From an uncultured Rhodospirillaceae bacterium (GTDB taxonomy: Bacteria; Pseudomonadota; Alphaproteobacteria; CAAGCB01; CAG-977): a stretch of 26,515 nt of DNA. Positions within the stretch are counted from its first letter, which is position 1; the number at the start of each line of letters is the position of its first letter. The DNA lies in NCBI GenBank assembly GCA_900553035.1, contig USCC01000019.1, positions 1-26,515 on the forward strand, read 5' to 3'. The notes beneath the pieces were generated by a model that saw only the letters and a program-made list of their open reading frames with translations, was not told the origin of the DNA and searched no databases. Below are positions 5,563-12,619 of the stretch, one piece after another. A program made the translations under genes and the position numbers.

Positions 5563-6395
5563 CAGACAAGCTCGCCAAATTCAGCAATGATGGCTTCGAC
5601 ACGGGCAATATCCTCGGGGGAATCAACGCCGCTGGTCGTTTTGCGGCCGCGGTAGTCAACCTCGACCATCTTGATCCGCCGGCCGTTGTACAGGAAACGC
5701 ATCTGTTCCAAGCCTTCGATCATATCCTGTTCATATGCCGACGCGGGCAGGCCGAAATAGTCTTTCAAAGCGTCATAGGTATAGGCATACAGGCCGATAT
5801 GACGGCGGACAGGGCTTTTTTCCATGGACGCGCGCGCTTTTTCAGGTTTGCGGATCGCCGGAATGATGTTCTTGGAAAATGCCAGGGCGTAACCGTCGCG
5901 ATCCGTCAGAACGGAAGTGCCGGAGTAGGGCGTCGTCTTCTTGGCTTCGGCAAAGCGGTCATATTCCGCCCAGTCCAGGTGAATGCACGGCGTGAAGACG
6001 TCGGCCGGAAAAGCCTTCCATTCGTCAATGATTTCCTGAATGATATGCGGCGGGCAGAGCGGGTTGTCGCCCTGCAGATTGATGATAAATGCCGGCTTTT
6101 CGGGCTGTTTCTGAACAGCGTCCCAACAGCGTTCCGTCCCCGAACGGCAGGTTTCGGATGTCATGACGGCGGGAATACCTTCGGCCGAACAGAAATCGGT
6201 GATGCGTTCGTCGTCTGTGGCCACAACATAGCTGCAGTCCGGATTTTCCGCACAGACCCGTGCGGCGATCAACGCAACGCGCTTGATCATTTCGATCCCC
6301 GCGATTTTTACCAGAGGTTTGCCGGGAAGGCGGGAAGACTGATAGCGGGCCGGGATGACAATCAGGATATGTCCCGGAGCGGCAGTGTGCGTCAT
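5562..6395 (-). CDS. kdsB: 3-deoxy-manno-octulosonate cytidylyltransferase (CMP-KDO synthetase)
   Basis: KdsB activates KDO with CTP to CMP-KDO for the lipopolysaccharide inner core, in the cytoplasm. The 277-residue product shows the family's nucleotide-binding N-terminus (IPARYQSSRLPGKPL, 14-28), VATDDERI, SGTERCWDA, the metal-binding QGD (108-110), RRHIGLYAY and the C-terminal TTSGVDSPEDIARVEA. It is somewhat longer than the usual 245-260 residues. The common QGDEP motif reads QGDNP here. I chose ATG 6395, with AGAGGG upstream on the minus strand, rather than the in-frame start at 6434, which has no ribosome binding site. The gene heads an operon with the kinase and the phosphatase-like gene and has a good promoter at 6451-6479. 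Confidence 0.92.
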   Translation of the reverse strand: MTHTAAPGHILIVIPARYQSSRLPGKPLVKIAGIEMIKRVALIAARVCAENPDCSYVVATDDERITDFCSAEGIPAVMTSETCRSGTERCWDAVQKQPEKPAFIINLQGDNPLCPPHIIQEIIDEWKAFPADVFTPCIHLDWAEYDRFAEAKKTTPYSGTSVLTDRDGYALAFSKNIIPAIRKPEKARASMEKSPVRRHIGLYAYTYDALKDYFGLPASAYEQDMIEGLEQMRFLYNGRRIKMVEVDYRGRKTTSGVDSPEDIARVEAIIAEFGELV

Positions 6396-6450
6396 GGTAT
6401 CCCTCTCAATAAATAAATCTGAATACAGAAGCAAAATAACACGTGATTTT

Positions 6451-6479
6451 TTAATAACTTTTTATCATACTGCTGTCAA
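6451..6479 (-). promoter_or_regulatory. Probable sigma-70-type promoter of kdsB operon
   Basis: On the minus strand a perfect TTGACA (6479-6474) is followed after 17 bp by TATTAA (6456-6451). This would give a leader of about 50 bases before the kdsB ATG. It lies in the divergent gap shared with the glgE operon. Confidence 0.5.
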
Positions 6480-6491
6480 TTCAATTTTATG

Positions 6492-6522
6492 TCCGAATGC
6501 CTCTGGTCAAAAGGCTTTCGGA
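6492..6522 (+). promoter_or_regulatory. Candidate leader hairpin upstream of glgE operon
   Basis: TCCGAA-T-GCCT (6492-6502) pairs with AGGC-T-TTCGGA (6512-6522): ten base pairs with a single T-T mismatch and a 9-base loop, 48 bases before the glgE start. There is no T-run after it. It could lie in the 5' leader of the glucan operon transcript or be a protein-binding dyad. I found no clear plus-strand promoter in this gap. Confidence 0.3.
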
Positions 6523-6569
6523 TGTTGTATTACTTACGGTAACGGACGTTTTTTGCTGGAGTGAAATTC

Positions 6570-8690
6570 ATGGATAGACGCGCACGGAAAATTAAACCCA
6601 AATCAACGCCGGTCCTGTCCGGTTCGGATGTCAGGGACGTCTGCAAACGCGGATGGACGATCAAGGAGAAAAAGGCTCATCTGATGGACTTCGCGGCCAG
6701 TTCTCCGATCACGATCGAGCATGTCTGGCCCGAAATCGATGCCGGACGGTACGCCGTCAAGCGCGAAGTCGGCGACACAATGGATGTCCGTGCCGCTATT
6801 TTCAAGGACGGCCACGACATTCTGAAAGCCGTCGTCATGTGCCGCCGATCCGACAGCGCCGAATGGTGGGAAGTCCCCATGGTCGAAGTCAACCGTGGCC
6901 TGGCTCAGTGGATGGGGACACTGTACTTTCCGGAAAATACGCGTTACGTCTATACGATTGAAGCCTGGGTCGACGAATACGGCACCTGGCTGGACGGTAC
7001 GACGAAAAAACGCAATGCCGGACAGAATGTGGCTCTCGAGCTGGTCGAAGGCGCCAATATCGTCCGCCGCACCCTGCAGCGTCTGAAGGACATGGGCGAC
7101 GATGTGCGTGATCCCGAAGCCCGCCGAGCCGATATTGAACGGCTGTCCGACATGCTGGCGAAATTTGATGCTTCGGAAGACGAATTTGAATGCGCGAACT
7201 TCCTGATGTCCGAAACCGTGATCGCGGCGATGGATCGCTGGCCCGACCGTGATACGGCCTGCCGTTATGACCGGGAGCTTGAGGTTTTTGTTGACCGCGA
7301 ACGGGCGCGTTTCGGCGCATGGTATGAAATGGACGTCCGGTCGCAGGGGACCGTTCCTGGCGTTCACGGCACGTTCAGGGACGGCGAGGCTCGGTTGCCC
7401 GAAATCCGAGAGATGGGGTTTGACGTCGTTTACCTGTTGCCCATCCATCCCATCGGTATGACGCACCGCAAAGGCCGGAACAATTCGCTTGTCGCCGAAC
7501 CGGGCGACGTCGGAAGCCCGTATGCTGTCGGAAGCGCGGAAGGCGGGCATAAGGCCATCCATCCGGATCTGGGTACTCTGGACGACTTCCGTTCTTTTGT
7601 CCGCCGGGCACAGGAGCTTGATATGGAAGTGGCTCTGGATTTCGCCATCCAGTGTTCCCCGGATCACCCGTGGATCAAAGAACATCCCGAATGGTTTGAC
7701 TTCCGCCCGGACGGGACGATCAAATATGCGGAAAATCCGCCGAAAAAATATCAGGATATTGTGAACGTCGATTTCTATGCCCCTCAGTCGGAATCGCTGT
7801 GGTATGAACTGCGCGACACGTTCCTGTTCTGGGCCGATGAGGGCATCCGCATTTTCCGTGTTGACAACCCGCATACAAAATCCGTCCCGTTCTGGGAATG
7901 GGTCATCCGCGAAGTGCAGGACAAATATCCCGATACGATTTTCCTGGCCGAAGCCTTTACACGGCCGCCGATGATGAAAATGCTGGCCAAGGTGGGCTTC
8001 TCACAGTCCTACACCTATTTCACATGGCGCGAGACGCGGCAGGAGCTTGAGGAGTATTTCTCGGAACTGACCCAGTCGGACATGAAGGAATACATGCGCC
8101 CGAACGTTTTCCCGACGACGCCGGACATTATGCCGTTCTACCTGCATGACGCTTCGCGCGCTTCGTTCATCATCCGCTATATTCTGGCCGCGACGCTGTC
8201 GCCTTCCTACGGGATACTGAACGGTTACGAGCTGTGCGAAAACGAAGGACTGTGGGGCCGCGAGGAATATGACCATTCCGAAAAATATGAAATCCGCGTC
8301 CGCGATTGGAACCGGGAAGGGAACATCAAGGACGTCGTGGCCCAGATGAACTGGATCCGAGGCGAAAACAGGGCTCTTCAGCTGTACGAAAACCTGCGTT
8401 TCTACGGTTCGGAAAACGACCGGATCATGTTCTACGGCAAAATGACGGACGACCGGTCAAATATGATTTTCGTCGCCATCAGCCTTGACCCGCATCAGGG
8501 ACAGGCCGGACGCATCTGGTTTCCGGTCGAAGACATGGGGGTGCCTCCGGGCGGGCGTTTCCGGGTTGAGGAGCTGATGAGCGGCCGCGATTTTGAAGTC
8601 CGCGGATCGGAAATGTGGATCAATCTGTATCCGGCCGGAAACCAGGTTGAAATCTACCGTGTCACGCCGATCGACCGTTTCGGATACTGA
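6570..8690 (+). CDS. glgE: Alpha-1,4-glucan:maltose-1-phosphate maltosyltransferase GlgE
   Basis: GlgE (GH13 family) extends alpha-1,4-glucan by transferring maltosyl units from alpha-maltose-1-phosphate, releasing phosphate. The 706-residue length fits the family. An N-terminal beta domain (VWPEIDAGRYAVKREVGD and onward) precedes a helical insert and the TIM-barrel: YLLPIHPIG, then FRVDNPHTK with the nucleophile Asp432, AEAFTRP with the acid/base Glu461, and FPTTPDI with the third acidic residue Asp519; the spacing matches the characterised Streptomyces enzyme (Asp394, Glu423). The ATG at 6570 has GGAG eight bases upstream; the in-frame GTG at 6561 overlaps that ribosome binding site and is less likely. 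It leads a five-gene glucan operon, with maltokinase next after a 117-base gap. Confidence 0.95.
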   Translation: MDRRARKIKPKSTPVLSGSDVRDVCKRGWTIKEKKAHLMDFAASSPITIEHVWPEIDAGRYAVKREVGDTMDVRAAIFKDGHDILKAVVMCRRSDSAEWWEVPMVEVNRGLAQWMGTLYFPENTRYVYTIEAWVDEYGTWLDGTTKKRNAGQNVALELVEGANIVRRTLQRLKDMGDDVRDPEARRADIERLSDMLAKFDASEDEFECANFLMSETVIAAMDRWPDRDTACRYDRELEVFVDRERARFGAWYEMDVRSQGTVPGVHGTFRDGEARLPEIREMGFDVVYLLPIHPIGMTHRKGRNNSLVAEPGDVGSPYAVGSAEGGHKAIHPDLGTLDDFRSFVRRAQELDMEVALDFAIQCSPDHPWIKEHPEWFDFRPDGTIKYAENPPKKYQDIVNVDFYAPQSESLWYELRDTFLFWADEGIRIFRVDNPHTKSVPFWEWVIREVQDKYPDTIFLAEAFTRPPMMKMLAKVGFSQSYTYFTWRETRQELEEYFSELTQSDMKEYMRPNVFPTTPDIMPFYLHDASRASFIIRYILAATLSPSYGILNGYELCENEGLWGREEYDHSEKYEIRVRDWNREGNIKDVVAQMNWIRGENRALQLYENLRFYGSENDRIMFYGKMTDDRSNMIFVAISLDPHQGQAGRIWFPVEDMGVPPGGRFRVEELMSGRDFEVRGSEMWINLYPAGNQVEIYRVTPIDRFGY

Positions 8691-8710
8691 TAAAACGGCA
8701 GGCCGATAAA

Positions 8711-8741
8711 GTGATGACTGTCATAAAAAAACAGTTGTCAC
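8711..8741 (+). promoter_or_regulatory. Intergenic stem-loop between glgE and maltokinase gene
   Basis: GTGATGACTGT (8711-8721) and ACAGTTGTCAC (8731-8741) pair over 11 positions in RNA, with two G-U wobbles, around an A-rich 9-base loop. No T-run follows, so a terminator is unlikely; an RNA processing site or 3' stabiliser for the glgE message is possible. Confidence 0.35.
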
Positions 8742-8764
8742 ATCTGCTTTCGGTGAGCCATACT
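8735..8764 (+). promoter_or_regulatory. Possible internal promoter before maltokinase gene
   Basis: TTGTCA (8735-8740) and CATACT (8759-8764), spaced by 18 bp, resemble a sigma-70 promoter (5/6 and 4/6 matches). This lies in the only sizeable gap of the glucan operon. If active, it would let the maltokinase, glgB, glgX and malQ be expressed apart from glgE. Confidence 0.28.
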
Positions 8765-8807
8765 AAGGAAAGTTTTTTGTTTGATGCTGATTTCTGGGGA
8801 AACAATA

Positions 8808-10388
8808 ATGGCGTCTGATTTAAAAGCCGGGGAAATTCTCCTGGTGGAAAACGAGTCTCTCCCTCATCTTCTGAAGGATGATTCTTTCGTCAAGGCTCTG
8901 TCTGAACAATTGAAGATTTTTCTGCCTTCCAAAAGGTGGTACGGTGCGAAAGACGACGTGATCGCCTCTATTTTGCCTGAAAAGACTGTCCCCGTCGGCG
9001 ACGTTATCATCACCGTCGTCAGGGTGCGTCTGGAAAGCGGCGACGAACCCCTTTACGCCATCCCCCTGCGCCTGATCTGGGGAGATGATGCGCGTGCGCT
9101 TTTCGCGACTCATCCCCGGGCAGTCGTCGCGACCGTCTGCTTCGGACAGAAGCTTGGCGTTGTTTATGACGCGATGGGCGACGCTTCTTTTTCGGCGCGG
9201 GTGGTTTCCCTGATGACGGGGGATGCACGCGAACCGGCCGGCGGCGATGTCCTGAGGGCTTCATCAACGGCAAAAGGCAAGGCGTTGGGCGAAGATACGA
9301 AAAACGCGGAACATAAACTTCTGGGCGTCGAACAGAGCAACAGCTCGATTGTTGTCGGTCATAAAATGATTTTGAAAATGTACCGCCGCGTCGCCTACGG
9401 CCATCACCCCGAAATTGCAACGACCTGTTTCCTGACAGAAGAGGCGGCCTTTGAAAATACGCCGGCGTACCTGGGCGCCGCGGAACTTGAATGTTCCGAC
9501 GGGCAGACGCTTGCTCTGGGTATCCTTCAGGAGTTCGTTCCGAACCAGGGCGACGGCTGGAACTACACGATGAATTACCTGAAAAAGTTCTTTGCGGACG
9601 CTCTGTCCAAACAGATTTCCGGTGATTATCACCGCGGCTATCTGGACATGGTCCGGACGCTGGGGGTTCGGACGGCGGAAATGCACCGGGCTTTTGCCAA
9701 AGGAACAGACGCCGTGTTCTCGCCCGAACCGGTGACGGCCGAGGATCTGAATTCCTGGCGCGAACAGGTGCGGGCGCAGGCGGCGAAAACGCGCGACGTC
9801 ATTGAAAACGGCCTGGAAAACCTGTCCGGAGACATCCGTGTCAAAACGGGAAAGCTTTTGAAGCACTGGGATGACCTGGCCGGTCGGATAAATGCTCTGG
9901 TTCCTTCCGAAGTTGATGCGGCGAAGACGCGTTTTCACGGCGATTACCATCTGGGGCAGGTCGTCGTTGCCGGGAACGATTTCTATATTCTGGATTTTGA
10001 AGGCGAACCGTTGCGTCCGCTGATGGAACGCCAGATCAAGCACACCGTCCTCAAGGACGTCGCGGGGATGGTTCGTTCGTTTGATTATGCCGCGTTCGGC
10101 GCTTTGCTGATGTATGTCGTGCCGGAGCATCGGGCGGTTCTGACGCCGCTGGTTTCGGACTGGCAGGCACAGGCGACCGCCGCTTTTCTTGCGGGATATT
10201 TCGATGCCATGGACGGATGCCGGTCTTTGCCGGCCGACCGCCGCACGGCGCAGGACATATTGGACCTGTTTATTTTGGAGAAGGCGCTTTACGAAGTTGT
10301 TTACGAAGTTTCCAACCGCCCGGACTGGGTGGCGATTCCGGTAAATGGCATGGCGCGTTTGGTTGACCTCGATGGAGAAAGTAAATAA
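8808..10388 (+). CDS. mak: Maltokinase (stand-alone, Pep2/Mak-like)
   Basis: The product phosphorylates maltose with ATP to maltose-1-phosphate, the substrate of GlgE. The 526-residue protein has the N-terminal cap typical of maltokinases (FLPSKRWYGAK) and an aminoglycoside-phosphotransferase-like kinase fold with the catalytic loop FHGDYHLGQ (His377, Asp379) and the metal-binding DFEGEP (Asp396). LGVEQSNSSIVVG is the nucleotide-binding strand region. In many bacteria this domain is fused to trehalose synthase TreS; here there is no TreS part and no separate treS nearby. I chose ATG 8808, seven bases after GGGGA; earlier in-frame TTG (8781) and ATG (8784) lack a ribosome binding site. The TAA overlaps the glgB ATG by one base (TAATG), so the two are translationally coupled. 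Confidence 0.9.
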   Translation: MASDLKAGEILLVENESLPHLLKDDSFVKALSEQLKIFLPSKRWYGAKDDVIASILPEKTVPVGDVIITVVRVRLESGDEPLYAIPLRLIWGDDARALFATHPRAVVATVCFGQKLGVVYDAMGDASFSARVVSLMTGDAREPAGGDVLRASSTAKGKALGEDTKNAEHKLLGVEQSNSSIVVGHKMILKMYRRVAYGHHPEIATTCFLTEEAAFENTPAYLGAAELECSDGQTLALGILQEFVPNQGDGWNYTMNYLKKFFADALSKQISGDYHRGYLDMVRTLGVRTAEMHRAFAKGTDAVFSPEPVTAEDLNSWREQVRAQAAKTRDVIENGLENLSGDIRVKTGKLLKHWDDLAGRINALVPSEVDAAKTRFHGDYHLGQVVVAGNDFYILDFEGEPLRPLMERQIKHTVLKDVAGMVRSFDYAAFGALLMYVVPEHRAVLTPLVSDWQAQATAAFLAGYFDAMDGCRSLPADRRTAQDILDLFILEKALYEVVYEVSNRPDWVAIPVNGMARLVDLDGESK

Positions 10389-12595
10389 TGCAGAATTATC
10401 TGGATCAGGGAATCGTTGAAGCTCTCGTTTCTTCCGGTTATGGAGACCCGTTCTCCATTCTGGGCATGCACCGGGGTCATGTGGACGACGCGCTGGTGGT
10501 GCGTACATTTCAGCCGCAGGCGCAGAACGTTTACATCCTGGAATACGACACCGGGAAAGTCATGGCGCAGATGGAACGCATCCACAGCGCCGGTCTTTTC
10601 CAGTACGAATTCCCCCCGGACTGGGAGTTCTTCAAATACCGTCTGCGGATTGACCTGTGGAACGGCAATTCCTATGATACGGAAGATACTTACCGCTTCG
10701 GCCCTGTGCTGGGCGATATGGATATTTACTTCCTGTCGGAAGGCACGCATCTGGACGAATATGACCGTCTGGGCGCGCATCCTCTGACGCTTGACGGGGT
10801 TGACGGCGTCAGCTTTGCCGTCTGGGCGCCGACCGCCCGCCGTGTCAGCGTCGTCGGTACGTTCAACGAATGGGACGGCCGCCGCCATCTGATGCGTCCG
10901 CGCGGTTCTTCAGGCGTGTGGGAGCTGTTTATCCCGCATATTGCCCCGGGCGTCATGTACAAATACGAACTGATGGGACCGGAAGGCAATCTGTTGCCCC
11001 TGAAGTCCGATCCGATGGCTTTCTATGCGGAAAAACGCCCGTCAACCGCTTCCGTTGTCTATGATCTGGAAAAATACAGCTGGAAAACCAAAGGATGGGA
11101 TAAAAAGCGCGCGCAGGTCAACGCCATGGACGCGCCGATTTCGATTTATGAAGTCCATCTGGGTTCCTGGCGCCGCAATCCGGATGAGGGAATGCGTTAT
11201 CTGACGTATAAGGAAATGGCCAGGGAACTGGTTGATTACGTCAAGGACATGGGCTTTACGCACGTTGAGCTTCTGCCGGTCAACGAACATCCGTTTGACG
11301 GATCTTGGGGATACCAGGCAACCGGGTTGTACGCGCCGACAAGCCGTTTCGGAAATCCGGATGAATTCCGGGAACTGGTCGATGCGTTCCACAGTGCCGG
11401 AATCGGCATCATCATTGACTGGGTGCCGGGGCATTTCCCCAAGGATTCCTTCGGTCTGTCGAATTTTGACGGAACGGCGCTGTATGAACATGCCGACCCG
11501 CGGCGCGGTGAACACAGAGACTGGGGCACCAAAATTTACAATTACGGCCGGCGCGAAGTGAACAATTTCCTTGTGTCAAACGCCATTTTCTGGAACAGGA
11601 AATACCAGATTGACGGCCTGCGCGTTGACGCGGTTGCTTCCATGCTTTATCTGGATTACAGCCGCAAGCCGGGCGAGTGGATCCCGAATGAATTCGGCGG
11701 ACATGAAGATCTGGATGCCGTCGCCTTTCTGCGCCGCATGAACGAAGTTGTTTACGAAAACGCTGCGGGCGCCGCGACGTTTGCCGAAGAATCCACGGCA
11801 TGGCCGATGGTGTCGCGTCCGACGTATATGGGTGGTCTGGGTTTTGGATTCAAATGGAACATGGGCTGGATGCATGACACACTTGAATATATGTCCAAAG
11901 ATCCGATCTATCGCCGCTACCATCACAACAAGATGACGTTCGGTATGATTTACGCTTTCAATGAAAACTTTGTTCTGCCGCTGTCGCACGACGAGGTCGT
12001 TCACGGGAAGGGGTCTCTGCTGAACAAAATGTCGGGGGACCGGTGGCAGAAATTTGCGAACCTCCGCGCCTATTATGGTTTCATGTTCGGCCACCCGGGT
12101 AAAAAGCTTCTGTTCATGGGCGGCGAGTTTGCGCAGGATCGTGAATGGGATTGCGACAGCAGCCTGGGCTGGCATTTGCTGAACGACCCGATGCATCGCG
12201 GCGTCCAGAATGCGGTTCGGGATTTGAACCGTATTTACCGCGATACACCGGCTTTGCATCAGCGCGATTTTGATCCGGCGGGATTTGAATGGATTGACGC
12301 CGATAATGCCGACGAAAGCATTTTCAGCTTTATCCGTCACGGGGAAAACCCGAATGATATCGCCGTTGTGGTCAGCAACTTTACGCCGGTTCCGCGTGAA
12401 AACTTCCGCCTGGGCGTGCCCAAAGGCGGGAAGTACGTCGAAATCTTCAATTCGGACGCGGAAATCTACGGCGGTAGCGGCATGGGCAATATGGGCGGTG
12501 TCGAAGCTTCGGATGAGGGCTGGAATTTCCGTCCGAACTCCATTTCCATCACGATTCCCCCTCTGTCGACGGTGATTTTTGTGCCGCAGAACTAA
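10388..12595 (+). CDS. glgB: 1,4-alpha-glucan branching enzyme GlgB
   Basis: GlgB (GH13) cuts an alpha-1,4 chain and reattaches it through an alpha-1,6 bond, forming branch points. The 735-residue product has the full family plan: an N-terminal N1 domain (DPFSILGMH), a CBM48 domain around 125-230 (GVSFAVWAPTARRVSVVGTF), then the catalytic barrel with VNEHPFDGSWGYQ, GLRVDAVASMLYLDYSR (nucleophile Asp414), FAEESTAWP (acid/base Glu467) and LPLSHDEVVHGKGSL. The spacing between Asp414 and Glu467 equals that of the E. coli enzyme (405 and 458). The start overlaps the maltokinase stop. In the GlgE pathway it supplies new non-reducing ends for GlgE. Confidence 0.97.
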   Translation: MQNYLDQGIVEALVSSGYGDPFSILGMHRGHVDDALVVRTFQPQAQNVYILEYDTGKVMAQMERIHSAGLFQYEFPPDWEFFKYRLRIDLWNGNSYDTEDTYRFGPVLGDMDIYFLSEGTHLDEYDRLGAHPLTLDGVDGVSFAVWAPTARRVSVVGTFNEWDGRRHLMRPRGSSGVWELFIPHIAPGVMYKYELMGPEGNLLPLKSDPMAFYAEKRPSTASVVYDLEKYSWKTKGWDKKRAQVNAMDAPISIYEVHLGSWRRNPDEGMRYLTYKEMARELVDYVKDMGFTHVELLPVNEHPFDGSWGYQATGLYAPTSRFGNPDEFRELVDAFHSAGIGIIIDWVPGHFPKDSFGLSNFDGTALYEHADPRRGEHRDWGTKIYNYGRREVNNFLVSNAIFWNRKYQIDGLRVDAVASMLYLDYSRKPGEWIPNEFGGHEDLDAVAFLRRMNEVVYENAAGAATFAEESTAWPMVSRPTYMGGLGFGFKWNMGWMHDTLEYMSKDPIYRRYHHNKMTFGMIYAFNENFVLPLSHDEVVHGKGSLLNKMSGDRWQKFANLRAYYGFMFGHPGKKLLFMGGEFAQDREWDCDSSLGWHLLNDPMHRGVQNAVRDLNRIYRDTPALHQRDFDPAGFEWIDADNADESIFSFIRHGENPNDIAVVVSNFTPVPRENFRLGVPKGGKYVEIFNSDAEIYGGSGMGNMGGVEASDEGWNFRPNSISITIPPLSTVIFVPQN

Positions 12596-12619
12596 GCGGT
12601 TGTCGGAGCTGATCTGAAT

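Noticed and set aside
6603..7874. 423-codon minus-strand frame inside glgE
   Set aside because: Entirely antisense to an intact glgE; composition fits a shadow frame.
8808..10388. TreS-maltokinase fusion
   Set aside because: The reading frame holds only the kinase part; there is no GH13 barrel at the N-terminus.
9264..10508. 414-codon minus-strand frame antisense to the maltokinase and glgB start
   Set aside because: Crosses a coupled gene junction and lacks any recognisable motif or ribosome binding site.
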